Of a stretch of DNA of 64,000 nucleotides, positions 35,432 through 48,638 are shown one piece after another. The position numbers and the translations under genes are program-made. Origin of the DNA: Chloroflexota bacterium (GTDB lineage: Bacteria; Chloroflexota; Dormibacteria; Dormibacterales; Dormibacteraceae); NCBI GenBank assembly GCA_005880915.1, contig VBIW01000034.1:310001-374000 (forward strand). Reading direction: 5' to 3'. Every line of letters starts with the position of its first letter. Position 1 is the first letter of the stretch. The notes beneath the pieces are model-generated. The model did not search any database and was not told the origin of the DNA. It saw only the letters and a list, made by a program, of their open reading frames with translations.

Positions 35432-36750
35432 TATTCGTAGAGGTGACCCGACGCGGGCGGCCCGGAGTCGACGCTCGCGCTCTTGATTCGCGCCCCGACC
35501 GACTCGAGCTTCCCCACCATGTCCTCGTAGCCCCGCTCGACGTGCCACGCGTTGCGCAGCAGGCTGTCTCCCTCCGCGCACAGCGCGGCGATGACGAGGG
35601 CGGCGCCGGAGCGGATGTCGGGAATGGCGACCTCGGTGCCGCGAAGCCGGCATGGGCCGTGCACGATGGCGTGAAGGCGTCCCTCGACCGTTATGCCCGC
35701 ACCCATCTTCGCCAGCTCGCGCACGTGCTGGAAGCGGTTCTCGTGCACGTACTCGGAGATGACGCTCTCGCCTTCGGCCTGGGTCATCAACGCCATGAAC
35801 TGCGGCTGGAGGTCCGTCGGGAAACCTGGAAACGTCCATGTCGACATGTCGATCGGCATCAGCGGCGACTGCCGCGAGCGACCGACTCGGAACCAACCCT
35901 CGCCCGCCTCGACCTCCGCCCCCGCCTGCTCGAGCTTCAGCAGCAGCACCTCCAGGTCCTCGGGCCGGCTGCACTCGATGCGCAGCTCGCCGCCCGCGGC
36001 CGCGACCGCGATCGCATACGTCCCAGCCTCGAGGTAGTCGGCGATCACGGTGTGCTCCGCGCCATGCAGCTCATCGGTTCCGTCGACGATCAGCCGCTCG
36101 GTCCCGATGCCCTCGATCCGCGCGCCCATCTTCGTCAGCAGGCGGCACAGGTCCTGGACGTGGGGCTCGCGCGCGGCATTGAAGATCTCGGTCCGGCCCT
36201 GAGCCTTCACCGCCGCAAGCAGGATGTTCTCCGTGCCCGTGACTGTCGGCAGGTCGAACACGATGCGGTTGCCGCGCAGGCGGTCGGCGGTGGCGATGAT
36301 CTCGTCCTTGGTCTCGCTGATGTGCGCGCCCATCTGGCGGAATCCACGCAGATGCTGCTCCACCCGCCGGGCGCCGATGTCATCGCCGCCGGGTCGCGGC
36401 ACGCGCGCCCTGCCGAAGCGCCCGAGCAGCGCACCAAGCAGGACGATCGTCGCCCGCATGCGGCGGCCGAGATCGTCAGGCACGTCGTTGCGAACCGCGG
36501 CGCCCGTGTCGAGCATCACCGTGCCCTCGCCTTCGGATCGCCCTCCCAGCTCGGTCAGGATCTCGGCCATTACCGTGGAGTCGGTCACCCTCGGCACGTT
36601 GTGAAGAGTCACGCGGTCGGTGGTGAGCAGAGCGGCCGCCATCTCCGGTAGGGCGGCGTTCTTGGAACCGCTGACGCATATGTCGCCGGACAACTGCGCG
36701 CCTCCGGTTATGCGCAGCGCGCGGTCGCGCCCCGTCACGTCTCCCTTCAT
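35431..36750 (-). CDS. murA: UDP-N-acetylglucosamine 1-carboxyvinyltransferase with Asp in catalytic loop
   Basis: 439 aa from ATG 36750 (a TTG lies directly before it). First committed step of peptidoglycan synthesis: enolpyruvyl transfer to UDP-GlcNAc. SGSKNAALPEMAAALLTTD at the N terminus carries the conserved Lys-Asn. The active-site loop reads VPRPGGDDIGARRVEQHL: Asp (about residue 124) replaces the Cys that fosfomycin alkylates. This is the mycobacterial/chlamydial version, so natural fosfomycin resistance is expected. GFPTDLQPQFMALM is the usual C-terminal-half motif. Confidence 0.94.
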   Translation of the reverse strand: MKGDVTGRDRALRITGGAQLSGDICVSGSKNAALPEMAAALLTTDRVTLHNVPRVTDSTVMAEILTELGGRSEGEGTVMLDTGAAVRNDVPDDLGRRMRATIVLLGALLGRFGRARVPRPGGDDIGARRVEQHLRGFRQMGAHISETKDEIIATADRLRGNRIVFDLPTVTGTENILLAAVKAQGRTEIFNAAREPHVQDLCRLLTKMGARIEGIGTERLIVDGTDELHGAEHTVIADYLEAGTYAIAVAAAGGELRIECSRPEDLEVLLLKLEQAGAEVEAGEGWFRVGRSRQSPLMPIDMSTWTFPGFPTDLQPQFMALMTQAEGESVISEYVHENRFQHVRELAKMGAGITVEGRLHAIVHGPCRLRGTEVAIPDIRSGAALVIAALCAEGDSLLRNAWHVERGYEDMVGKLESVGARIKSASVDSGPPASGHLYE

Positions 36751-36778
36751 CAAGGGCTAAAAGTATCGGGCCCGGGTG

Positions 36779-37183
36779 TTATCCGCGCCGGGCCCTCGCC
36801 AGTCGCAGCCGCGCTTCCGCCATCGCCAGCGCGTTTTGGAACTCGGTCTCCTCGGCCGCTGTCAGCGTGCCTTTGAGCCGCTCCTGGGCGCGCCGCCTCG
36901 CCTCCTCGGCGGCGCCGATCGAGATCTCGTCTGCATGCTCGGCCACGTCGGCCAGCACCGTGACGCGGTCCGGCAGCACTTCGAGAAACCCGCCGCCCAC
37001 GAAAAGAAGCTGCTCCTGGCCGCCCTGCGTGATCTTCAATGAGCCGGGTTTGAGGATCGTCATGAGCGGCGCGTGATGCGGCAGGATGCCGAGCTCGCCG
37101 TCGATCCCGGTGGCGACGATGAAGTCGACGTCGCCCTCGAAGAGGCTGCGCTCGACGCTGACGACTCGAAGCGGTACCGCCAA
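36779..37183 (-). CDS. atpC: ATP synthase epsilon subunit
   Basis: 134 aa. An N-terminal beta-sandwich (VVSVERSLFEGDVDFIVATG, GELGILPHHAPLMTIL) and a C-terminal helical hairpin rich in Ala/Arg/Glu. Part of the central stalk; the helices can inhibit ATP hydrolysis. Its start is directly adjacent to the atpD stop. Confidence 0.95.
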   Translation of the reverse strand: MAVPLRVVSVERSLFEGDVDFIVATGIDGELGILPHHAPLMTILKPGSLKITQGGQEQLLFVGGGFLEVLPDRVTVLADVAEHADEISIGAAEEARRRAQERLKGTLTAAEETEFQNALAMAEARLRLARARRG

Positions 37184-39522
<2,339 letters not shown>

Positions 39523-39525
39523 TGG

Positions 39526-41097
<1,572 letters not shown>

Positions 41098-41108
41098 CTC
41101 GATTTCTC

Positions 41109-41639
41109 CTACCTGGACGCCAATCGGCGTCGCAGCTGCTCCAGCCTCGCGGCGACGGTCGCGTCGGCGACGTGGTCGCCGTACTGCAGTCTCAGCCCTC
41201 CTATGACGCGAGGGTCGACGACGACCGTGAGCCGGACTTCTTTCTTCAATTGCGTCGACAGCTGCTCGGTGACGCGCTGGCGGTCGTGCGCGCTCAGCTC
41301 GATCGCGGTGGTGACTGTGGCTCGCACGCGACCCGCCGCCTCGTCGGACAAGCGTTGAAACTCGTCCTCGATCGCGGGCGCCTCGTCGATCCGGCCAGAT
41401 TCGATGAGGAGCCTGGCGAGGTTCGTTGCTTCCTCGTCGAACAGGTGCGGGGCGTCCGCGACGAAAGCCTCGCGCCTGTCGGTCGCGATCGTCGGGTTGT
41501 TCAGCACCGCGGCCACGTGAGGATCGGCGAAGAGCTCGCGGATTCGCTCCAGGCGCCGCGCCCACTGCTCGAGCTGCCCATCCTGCTGGGCCAGCTCGAA
41601 GACCGCCCTCGCGTATCTCTTAGCGGCGGCCGTCGCCAC
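41109..41639 (-). CDS. atpH: ATP synthase delta subunit
   Basis: 176 aa. The OSCP/delta family: [19 protein letters not shown] at the N terminus, and [20 protein letters not shown] near the C terminus. It links F1 to the peripheral stalk. The start overlaps the atpF stop by 20 bases. Confidence 0.93.
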   Translation of the reverse strand: MATAAAKRYARAVFELAQQDGQLEQWARRLERIRELFADPHVAAVLNNPTIATDRREAFVADAPHLFDEEATNLARLLIESGRIDEAPAIEDEFQRLSDEAAGRVRATVTTAIELSAHDRQRVTEQLSTQLKKEVRLTVVVDPRVIGGLRLQYGDHVADATVAARLEQLRRRLASR

Positions 41640-42174
41640 TCGCGACCTCCTGGATGGCCCGCTCTATCAGCTTGCGGTGCCTGGGGTCGTCGAGCGTTTC
41701 GCCGATGACTTTCTCCGTTGCCGCAACCACCATGCCGGCAACCTCGTCCTGGGCCGACTGGAGCGCGCGGTCTCGCTCCGCCTCGATGTCTTTCTGCGCG
41801 TTCTGGACGATGCGCTGGTACTCGGCCTCGGCCTTCTGGCGGAGCTCCTGGCGCAGCTGCTCTCCCGAACGGTTGGCGCCTTCGATCACCGTCTCCGCCG
41901 TCTTGCGAGCATCGACGAGCTTGCTCTCGGCCTCCTTGAGGCGTGCCTCCGCATCTGCCCGTGCTTTCTCCGCCTGGTCGAGCTGTTCGGTGATCGCGCG
42001 CTGTCTCGCCTCGGCGATCGAGATGAGCCACGGATAGACAGGCTTGGGGATGCCGAGAAACGGCAGCGGGACCTTGGCGAGGAACAGGATCATCAGGATG
42101 AACGCGATGACCTCGACGATGAACGTCCCGTTGATCGTCAGCGGTCCCGCGTCGAGAAAGAGGGCGGCGTGCAT
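41620..42174 (-). CDS. atpF: ATP synthase b subunit
   Basis: 184 aa. One N-terminal membrane helix (about 16-44) is followed by a long charged helix rich in Glu, Ala, Arg and Lys that forms the peripheral stalk. It starts at the atpE stop by overlap (position 42174). Confidence 0.93.
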   Translation of the reverse strand: MHAALFLDAGPLTINGTFIVEVIAFILMILFLAKVPLPFLGIPKPVYPWLISIAEARQRAITEQLDQAEKARADAEARLKEAESKLVDARKTAETVIEGANRSGEQLRQELRQKAEAEYQRIVQNAQKDIEAERDRALQSAQDEVAGMVVAATEKVIGETLDDPRHRKLIERAIQEVASGDGRR

Positions 42175-42410
42175 TACTTGCCGATCGCGAACACGAACAA
42201 TGCACCGAATGCGACATTGATGAAGTACATCGCCTCGCAGAGCCCGATGATGATGAACATGATGCCCTGCAAGGTGCCGCGGGCTTCCGGCTGACGCGCC
42301 ACGCCGTTGATGGTCGCGTTGCCGGCGAGACCGTCGCCGATCGCGGCTCCGATGGCTCCTCCGCCCAGGGCGATACCGAAAGCGATCATGGCTGCAGCAA
42401 AGTGGTCCAT
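42174..42410 (-). CDS. atpE: ATP synthase c subunit
   Basis: 78 aa. Two helices with the glycine motif [19 protein letters not shown] in the first, and the ion-carrying Glu59 in [15 protein letters not shown] in the second. The surroundings lack the full sodium-binding set, so protons are the likely coupling ion. The loop has ARQPEARG. Confidence 0.95.
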   Translation of the reverse strand: MDHFAAAMIAFGIALGGGAIGAAIGDGLAGNATINGVARQPEARGTLQGIMFIIIGLCEAMYFINVAFGALFVFAIGK

Positions 42411-42423
42411 TTATCCCTCCTCG

Positions 42424-43209
42424 TCAGTGCGCATGCTCGGCCTCGAATCCCTCGCGCGCGAGGCCGAAGTAGATGATCGTGAGCAACATGAAGATCAATG
42501 CCTGGATGAGTCCGATGAAACCGACGTCGAACAGCTTCCACAGTGCCAGGAAGATGGGGCCCAGCAGCCAGGACCCGACTAGCGGGATGTTGCCGAGGAT
42601 CAGCACGATCACGTAGCCCATCAGCAGCCCCGCGAACAGGTTGCCGAACAGACGCATCGAGAGCGTGACCGGCTTGACGATCTCCTCGATCAGGTTGAGC
42701 GGAATGAAGCCTATCCTCCAGGGGAGCGACATTCCGTGCGGACGGCCGCCGACGAAATATGTGAAGTACCCATTCCAGCCACGAAGCCGGATGTTGTACC
42801 ACTGGACCAGGACGAACACCACGATCGCCATCGCCAGGGTCTGGTTGAGGTCGGTGTTGGCCGGATGCAGGTTGGCGATCAGGGTGATGGGCAGAAAGTC
42901 GAGCCAGTTCGCAACCAGGATGTAGATGCCTATCGTGGCCGCCAGGGGGACCACGAAGCTGGTCGCATCCGGCGCGTTCTCCCGGGCGTTTCTCTGCACA
43001 TAGCCGAACAGCCACTCGATGATCCCCTGCAGACGTCCCGGTTTGGTGGTGTCGAGCTGGCGGGCGACGAAGATCGCAAATGCAATCGTGATCGCGATCG
43101 CCAGGAAGCTGGAGATGACGCTGTCGTAGTTGATCGTGCACCAGTAGCCGCACCCGAGGTCGACGGTCGGGTGGCTGACGGGTGCCGGTTCCTGCGCGAA
43201 GACGATCAT
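42424..43209 (-). CDS. atpB: ATP synthase a subunit
   Basis: 261 aa from ATG 43209, overlapping the atpI stop (ATGA). Multi-span stator with the essential Arg in LSMRLFGNLFAGLLMGYVI and the C-terminal GLIQALIFMLLTIIY half-channel helix. A short periplasmic N terminus holds a Cys pair (LGCGYWCT). Confidence 0.95.
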   Translation of the reverse strand: MIVFAQEPAPVSHPTVDLGCGYWCTINYDSVISSFLAIAITIAFAIFVARQLDTTKPGRLQGIIEWLFGYVQRNARENAPDATSFVVPLAATIGIYILVANWLDFLPITLIANLHPANTDLNQTLAMAIVVFVLVQWYNIRLRGWNGYFTYFVGGRPHGMSLPWRIGFIPLNLIEEIVKPVTLSMRLFGNLFAGLLMGYVIVLILGNIPLVGSWLLGPIFLALWKLFDVGFIGLIQALIFMLLTIIYFGLAREGFEAEHAH

Positions 43210-43550
43210 CGTCTTAGCAACGACCTCGCCGCGACTGCGACCAGCACGAGCTGCGCTGCGGCAACTCCGATCAGGACCAGCCATGCAACCTGCAGCCCGA
43301 TCAGCAAGGCCACCCCGATGGCGGCGACGGTCATCAGAGCGAGCCGGAAGATGCTCGTCGCCTGAAAACCGATCGGCGATTGGAGAGCCCGGCTCGCCGC
43401 CACGCCGTTGACGGAACCGATGACCAGGCCGGCACCGAGGGCAAAGCCTCCGCGCAGCTGGCCGGTCAACGCAAAGGCAACGACCGCAGCTACTGCCAGC
43501 ACGAGACAGGCGCCGACGGCCACGGTCGGGACGCTCTTCGAGTTCACCAA
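43206..43550 (-). CDS. atpI: ATP synthase-associated membrane protein (AtpI-like)
   Basis: 114 aa with four hydrophobic segments (about 12-30, 34-50, 68-85, 88-108) and a GLVIGSVNGVAASRAL loop, typical of ATP synthase I proteins that help c-ring assembly or bring in magnesium. It is coupled to atpB by overlap and overlaps atpZ by seven bases. Confidence 0.8.
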   Translation of the reverse strand: MVNSKSVPTVAVGACLVLAVAAVVAFALTGQLRGGFALGAGLVIGSVNGVAASRALQSPIGFQATSIFRLALMTVAAIGVALLIGLQVAWLVLIGVAAAQLVLVAVAARSLLRR

Positions 43551-43756
43551 TACCGTCTGACGTACCTCACGTACACCACTGCCACCGCGGCGACGATGCC
43601 CAGCGCCAGGCCCACGAAAACGAAGAGCGGGCTGGTCCGAAGGACTCCGTCCAGGACAACGCCCAACACCATCGGGGCAACAAAAGCGGCGGCCAACATG
43701 ACACCGAGCCCGGCAAGCTCGGCGCCCGATGGCCCTTGGCTCGGGCTGGACGCCAT
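43544..43756 (-). CDS. atpZ: AtpZ/AtpI family protein
   Basis: 70 aa with two membrane helices (about 16-35 and 43-62). The second begins with SPLFVFVGLALGIVAAVAVV, and GVVLDGVLRTSPLFVFVGL resembles the AtpZ motif. First gene of the ATP synthase operon. Confidence 0.8.
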   Translation of the reverse strand: MASSPSQGPSGAELAGLGVMLAAAFVAPMVLGVVLDGVLRTSPLFVFVGLALGIVAAVAVVYVRYVRRYW

Positions 43757-43770
43757 CCCCGCGCTACATG

Positions 43771-44880
43771 CTACCGGTTAGCGGGAGTGCCGAGAAGGCG
43801 GCGCAGCCACGGTGCCGGAACTCGCCAGCCGGCGTGCTGCAGCAGGTCGGCGGCCACCGTCGAGGTGAGCACAGCCGCCGCCACGAGAACCACCGCGAGG
43901 ATGCGGCCGTGGCCGAAAAGCGTCAGCCCGAGCGCCCCGAGAAGGGCGCTTGCCGCGTAGAAGACGTAGCAGGTCTGGCGCGGATCCAGGCCGAACGATT
44001 GCAGGCGGTGGTGAAGATGAAGACGGTCCGGGGCCGCCACCGACGAACCCCTCATGCGCCGGCGCAGGATCGCCCAGCCGGTGTCGGCGATCGGCACGGC
44101 GAGGGCGAGCACTGGGGCCGCCAGGGCGAATGCCACCGCGACCTTCGCCACGCCGAGGATCGAAATCATGCCGAGGGCGATGCCTAGGAAGTGCGCTCCC
44201 GAATCGCCCATGAAGATGCGGGCAGGCGGAAAGTTGAAGAGCAGAAACCCGACGCAGCAACCCGCCAGGGCGCCGCTCAGCTTCACGACCTCGAGCTGGC
44301 CGAGCTGGCCGGCCGCCAGCATGAGGACCAGCGCCACGATCGCAATCACGCCGGCGGCCAGCCCGTCGGCGCCGTCGAGGAAGTTGACCGTGTTCTGCAT
44401 CCCGAGCAGCCAGAAGACGCTGACCGGGGCCTCCAGCAGCATCAGCTGGATGAGATGACCGCCAGGCAGGCTGAACCACCCGATCTGGACGCGGAAGATG
44501 ACCACCGCCACGAGGGCGAGGCCGAGCTGGACACCGAGCTTCACCAACGGGTGCATCGGCCACCTGTCGTCGATCGCCAGGGCGACCATCGCCAGTCCGG
44601 ACACGATCAGCACTCCCGGCGTGGCGCCGTACTGCGGCAGGAAGATCGCCACCGCGAGCGCAAACCCGACGAACATGGCGAGGCCGCCAAGCGTCGGGGT
44701 TGGCTTGCTGTGCGCATGCCTGCCGCCGGGCTGGGCGATCCAGCCGAAGCGGCGTGAAAGGTAGATCGCGAGCGGCACGCACAGCACGCATCCGACCAGC
44801 GCGACCACAAAGGGCCACAGGCCTGGCAGCAGATGCTGGGTCAGGCTGGCGAGAGCTTGATCGCTGAAGAAATCAGTCAA
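43771..44880 (-). CDS. WecA/MraY-like undecaprenyl-phosphate glycosylphosphotransferase
   Basis: 369 aa from TTG 44880, overlapping the glyA stop. About ten membrane helices. Catalytic acidic motifs [15 protein letters not shown] and [12 protein letters not shown], and [10 protein letters not shown] in the last cytoplasmic loop, match WecA/TagO types. It transfers sugar-1-phosphate to undecaprenyl phosphate, starting a cell-wall polymer. The GT26 and GT4 enzymes at 30-34 kb could extend it. Confidence 0.9.
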   Translation of the reverse strand: MTDFFSDQALASLTQHLLPGLWPFVVALVGCVLCVPLAIYLSRRFGWIAQPGGRHAHSKPTPTLGGLAMFVGFALAVAIFLPQYGATPGVLIVSGLAMVALAIDDRWPMHPLVKLGVQLGLALVAVVIFRVQIGWFSLPGGHLIQLMLLEAPVSVFWLLGMQNTVNFLDGADGLAAGVIAIVALVLMLAAGQLGQLEVVKLSGALAGCCVGFLLFNFPPARIFMGDSGAHFLGIALGMISILGVAKVAVAFALAAPVLALAVPIADTGWAILRRRMRGSSVAAPDRLHLHHRLQSFGLDPRQTCYVFYAASALLGALGLTLFGHGRILAVVLVAAAVLTSTVAADLLQHAGWRVPAPWLRRLLGTPANR

Positions 44881-46147
44881 ACGCGTACGGGATCGGGAAC
44901 TTCCGGCACAGCTCGAGCGCGCGCTCGTGGACCGAGTCGCGCGTGGCGGGGTCGTCGATGCGCTCGACCAGGTCGACGATGCAGTCTGCGATCACAATCA
45001 TCTCCGGCTCTTTCATGCCTCGCGTCGTGACCAGCGGAGTTCCGACCCGCACGCCGCTCGGGTTGAACTTCGAGGCATCGTCGAACGGAATCGAGTTCCG
45101 GTTGAGCGTGATGCCCACGGTGTCGGCGATGTCCTGCACCTGCTTGCCGGTCCGCTTCTGCGGCCGCAGGTCGATGAGCATCAGATGGTTGTCGGTCCCG
45201 CCGCTGACAAGGCGCATGCCGCGCTCCATCAGCCGGTTCGACATCGCCTTCGCGTTGACGACGACCTGCTTTGCGTAGAGCTTGAAATCGGGCTTGAGCG
45301 CCTCGCCGAAGCACACCGCCTTGGCCGCGATCGCGTGCATAAGAGGGCCGCCCTGGATGCCCGGGAAGACCGCGGAATCGATCGCCTTCTGCCAGTCCGC
45401 GCGGCACAGGATGATCGCGCCCCACGCCCCACGCAGCGTCTTCTGCGTGGTCGTGCTCGTGATGGCGGCATGCGGGATGGGAGACGGGTAGACGCCGCCG
45501 GCGACGAGGCCCGCCACGTGCGCCATGTCGACGAAGAATGTGGCGCCCACCGAGTCGGCGATCTCGCGCATGCGCTTCCAGTCGACGATTCGTGAATAGG
45601 CCGAGAAGCCGCCCAGGATCATCTTCGGCCGCACCTCCTCGGCCAGCTTCTGCATCGCGTCGTAATCGATCCGCTCGGTCTCGCGGTCGACTCCATACGG
45701 GTGGATGTCATAGAGCTTGCCGCTGAAGTTGGCCGGGCTTCCGTGCGTGAGGTGGCCGCCGGCGCTCAGGTCCATGCCCATCACCCGGTCGCCTGGCTGG
45801 CACACCGCCATATAGACGGCCGCGTTGGCCTGCGAGCCCGAGTGCGGTTGCACGTTCACGTAATCGGCGCCGAACAGCTGCTTGGCGCGGTCGACGGCGA
45901 GCGTCTCGATCTTGTCGATGACCTCGCCGGTGCCGCCGTAGTAGCGGCGTCCGGGATATCCCTCTGCGTACTTGTTGGTGAGCAGCGTCCCCAACGCCTC
46001 GAGGATGGCAGGGCTGGTCAGGTTTTCCGAAGCGATCAGCTCGAGCGTCTCCGACTGGCGCTTGAACTCGGCGCGGACCAGGTTCGCGACGTCAGGGTCC
46101 TCTCTGTCGAGGGCGCGAAACGTCATCGTGGTGATGTTGGTGGTCAC
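44873..46147 (-). CDS. glyA: serine hydroxymethyltransferase
   Basis: 424 aa. PLP enzyme interconverting serine and glycine with tetrahydrofolate. The PLP lysine is Lys236 in [12 protein letters not shown]; most family members have THKTLRGPRGG here, so His to Gln, Pro to Ala and Arg to Trp changes flank the cofactor. [31 protein letters not shown] and [12 protein letters not shown] are normal. An alternative start is the second Met at residue 8. Confidence 0.93.
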   Translation of the reverse strand: MTTNITTMTFRALDREDPDVANLVRAEFKRQSETLELIASENLTSPAILEALGTLLTNKYAEGYPGRRYYGGTGEVIDKIETLAVDRAKQLFGADYVNVQPHSGSQANAAVYMAVCQPGDRVMGMDLSAGGHLTHGSPANFSGKLYDIHPYGVDRETERIDYDAMQKLAEEVRPKMILGGFSAYSRIVDWKRMREIADSVGATFFVDMAHVAGLVAGGVYPSPIPHAAITSTTTQKTLRGAWGAIILCRADWQKAIDSAVFPGIQGGPLMHAIAAKAVCFGEALKPDFKLYAKQVVVNAKAMSNRLMERGMRLVSGGTDNHLMLIDLRPQKRTGKQVQDIADTVGITLNRNSIPFDDASKFNPSGVRVGTPLVTTRGMKEPEMIVIADCIVDLVERIDDPATRDSVHERALELCRKFPIPYAFD

Positions 46148-46156
46148 GATCGCATC

Positions 46157-46741
46157 CTAGCCCGAGCGTGGAGCCGGCGGCCCGAGCAGCTCCGGCGCCG
46201 GGATCGCGCCTTCGCGCAACACGTGAGGCTCAGGACCCGTGAGGTCGAGCACGGTCGATGCCGTTCCGCCAGGCGCCGTGCCTCCGTCGATCACCGCCAT
46301 CACACCGGAAAGCGCGCCCGCCTCCTCGGCACTCATCGCCGGCTCCCGACCGTGCAGGTTGGCGCTCGTCGTCATGAGAGGGCCGGCGGTACGGAGCAAT
46401 CCCAACGCAACTTTGTGTTTCGGGATCCGCACGCCGAGCGTGCCGCCGCCCTTCGCGTACAGGACCAGCGTCAGCGGCCCTGGCCACCACCGGCGCATCA
46501 TCGCCTCGCTGCGCGAGTCGACGTGCACGTAATTCTCGAGCTGGGATTCTGCCGCCACCATGAGGATGAGCGGAAGCCCGACCGGCCGGCCCTTGATCGA
46601 GAACACCCGCTTCTGGGCGAGCTCGTCATCTGCGCTAGCTCCAAGACCGTAGACGGTGTCCGTCGGAAAGGCCACGACTGCTCCTCCGCGCAGCAGCTGC
46701 GAGGCTCGCAAGAGTCCAGCCTTCGTCGGTTTCAGGACCAC
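46157..46741 (-). CDS. tsaC: L-threonylcarbamoyladenylate synthase
   Basis: 194 aa, Sua5/YrdC fold. It makes threonylcarbamoyl-AMP for t6A in tRNA. VVAFPTDTVYGLGASADD, SIKGRPVGLPLILM, WWPGPLTLVLYAKGGGTLGV, MTTSANLHGREPA and VIDGGTAPGGTASTVLDLTG are all family blocks. It overlaps the end of prmC by ten bases. Confidence 0.93.
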   Translation of the reverse strand: MVLKPTKAGLLRASQLLRGGAVVAFPTDTVYGLGASADDELAQKRVFSIKGRPVGLPLILMVAAESQLENYVHVDSRSEAMMRRWWPGPLTLVLYAKGGGTLGVRIPKHKVALGLLRTAGPLMTTSANLHGREPAMSAEEAGALSGVMAVIDGGTAPGGTASTVLDLTGPEPHVLREGAIPAPELLGPPAPRSG

Positions 46742-47562
46742 GCTTCGATTACCCGCTGATGGCCGCCGGCGTCCCGGAGCACAACCTGGTGGACGAAGTG
46801 CCGGCTTGCCGTTTCGGTGACCGACTCAATGATCGCCGGGTCCAGCTCCGCGAGCACGCGGCCGCCGGGTCTGAGCCGCGCCGGGGCTTCGTTAAGCAAA
46901 CGCGTGACGAGCGCCGCTCCGCCCCGGTCTGCGAACAGGGCGCGGGCGGGCTGCGCCGCGACCTCGGCGGGCAGCGAGACGTCGGGGGCCACATATGGAA
47001 GGTTCGCGCAAACAAGGTCGAACGCGCCGGCGAGCGGACCCATCAGATCGCCGCTCTCGAGATGCACTCGATCGCCCAGCCCGTGCGCGGCGACGTTGCG
47101 CGCCGCGACCTCCAGCGCCTCCTGGCTGACGTCGGATGCCCAGACCTCGGTGTTGGGCGCGTAATGGGCGACCGCGATGGCGATGCACCCGCTCCCAGTG
47201 CCGACGTCGGCGACGCGAACGGGATCATGCGTCTCGCGGGCGATCGAGACCGCGCGCTGCACCAAGACCTCTGTGTCCGGATTAGGCACCAGCACGTCCG
47301 GGGTGACGATGAATTCCAGTCCCATGAACTCCTTGTGGCCGACCAGATACGCGACCGGCTCGCCCTTCGCCCGCTTCGACACCAGGCCTCGATACGCGGC
47401 CAGCTCTGCCTCGGACAGCGCGAGATCGAACTTCAGGTAGAGGTCGAGACGGCGCAGCCCCAGCGCGTGAGCGAGAAGCAGCTCGGCGTCGAGGCGGGGT
47501 GAATCGGAGTTGTGCTTCTTGAGGTAGTCGGCGGAGAGCTTGAGAACCTCGACGATCGTCAC
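46732..47562 (-). CDS. prmC: release factor glutamine methyltransferase
   Basis: 276 aa from GTG, its GTGA overlapping the prfA stop. It methylates the Gln of GGQ in RF1 and RF2. DVLVPNPDTEVLVQRA, VADVGTGSGCIAIAVA (SAM site), and the catalytic NLPYVAPDV (NPPY family variant). prfA, one of its substrates, lies directly upstream and prfB is also in the window. Confidence 0.94.
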   Translation of the reverse strand: MTIVEVLKLSADYLKKHNSDSPRLDAELLLAHALGLRRLDLYLKFDLALSEAELAAYRGLVSKRAKGEPVAYLVGHKEFMGLEFIVTPDVLVPNPDTEVLVQRAVSIARETHDPVRVADVGTGSGCIAIAVAHYAPNTEVWASDVSQEALEVAARNVAAHGLGDRVHLESGDLMGPLAGAFDLVCANLPYVAPDVSLPAEVAAQPARALFADRGGAALVTRLLNEAPARLRPGGRVLAELDPAIIESVTETASRHFVHQVVLRDAGGHQRVIEAWS

Positions 47563-48638
47563 GCCGGCGCGTCAGGGCCGCCGTTGAGCTGGGCGGTGCG
47601 TTCCGCGGAGATGAGCGCGTCGACCAGGTCGTCGAGCTCGCCCTGCATGACCCGGTCGAGCTTGTGCAGCGTCAGGTTGATCCGATGGTCGGTGACCCGG
47701 TTGTCCTTGAAGTTATACGTGCGAATCTTTTCGGAGCGGTTGCCGCTGCGCACCATGCCACGGCGCTGCGCACCAATCGCCGCCTGCTGCTCAGCGAGCT
47801 TCATCTCGTAAAGCCGCGCGCGTAGGACGCGCATGGCCTTCTCTCTGTTCTGCAGCTGCGACTTTTCGTCCTGGATGCTCACAGCGATTCCGGTCGGCTT
47901 GTGGACGATGCGGATCGCCGAGTACGTCGTGTTGACGCTCTGACCTCCTGGGCCAGTCGAGGTCGAGGCTTTGATCTCGAGGTCCTCCGGTTTCAGCTCG
48001 ACCTCGACCGGATCGGCCTCTGGCAGCACCGCTACCGTCGCCGCCGACGTATGAATTCGGCCCTGCGCTTCAGTCTTCGGGACGCGCTGGACCCGGTGCA
48101 CGCCGCCTTCGTACTTCAGCTGCGAGTAGGCGCCATGACCGTGGACCTCGAACTCGATCTTGTCGTAGCCGCCGATCCCGGTCGGCGAGGCATCCACAAC
48201 GTCGATCTTCCAGCCCTTTTTCTCCGCCCAGCGGGTATACATGCGGAAAAGGTCGGCGGCGAAGAGCGCGGCCTCGTCCCCACCTTCGGCGCCCTGGATC
48301 TCGACCACGACGTCGCGGTCATCGTTCGGGTCCTTAGGGAGCAAAAGCACCTTGAGCTTTTCGTCGAGCTTCGCCACCTGCTCCGCTGCGCGCCGCTCTT
48401 CGGAGCGCATGTACTCCTGCATCTCGGCGTCCTTCTCGTGACGCAGCATCTCGTGCGCAGACTCCATCTCCTGGCGCGCGCGGCGGTACGCGTCGTAGGT
48501 CTCGACGGTTTCGCGCAAGGTGCGCTGTTCGCGGGCAAGGCGGGTGACCTTCTCGTGGTCCATTGCCACTTCGGGCTGCGCCATCTCGTTCTCGATCTCC
48601 CGATACCGCCGGGCGATCGCCTCTAGACGGTCGATCAT
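47559..48638 (-). CDS. prfA: peptide chain release factor 1
   Basis: 359 aa. RF1 with GPGGQSVNTTYSAIRI (GGQ loop) and the codon recognition region near GGVHRVQRVPKTEAQGRIHT. No frameshift site, unlike prfB. It is followed by prmC by overlap and starts at the end of the DUF1385 gene. Confidence 0.96.
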   Translation of the reverse strand: MIDRLEAIARRYREIENEMAQPEVAMDHEKVTRLAREQRTLRETVETYDAYRRARQEMESAHEMLRHEKDAEMQEYMRSEERRAAEQVAKLDEKLKVLLLPKDPNDDRDVVVEIQGAEGGDEAALFAADLFRMYTRWAEKKGWKIDVVDASPTGIGGYDKIEFEVHGHGAYSQLKYEGGVHRVQRVPKTEAQGRIHTSAATVAVLPEADPVEVELKPEDLEIKASTSTGPGGQSVNTTYSAIRIVHKPTGIAVSIQDEKSQLQNREKAMRVLRARLYEMKLAEQQAAIGAQRRGMVRSGNRSEKIRTYNFKDNRVTDHRINLTLHKLDRVMQGELDDLVDALISAERTAQLNGGPDAPA

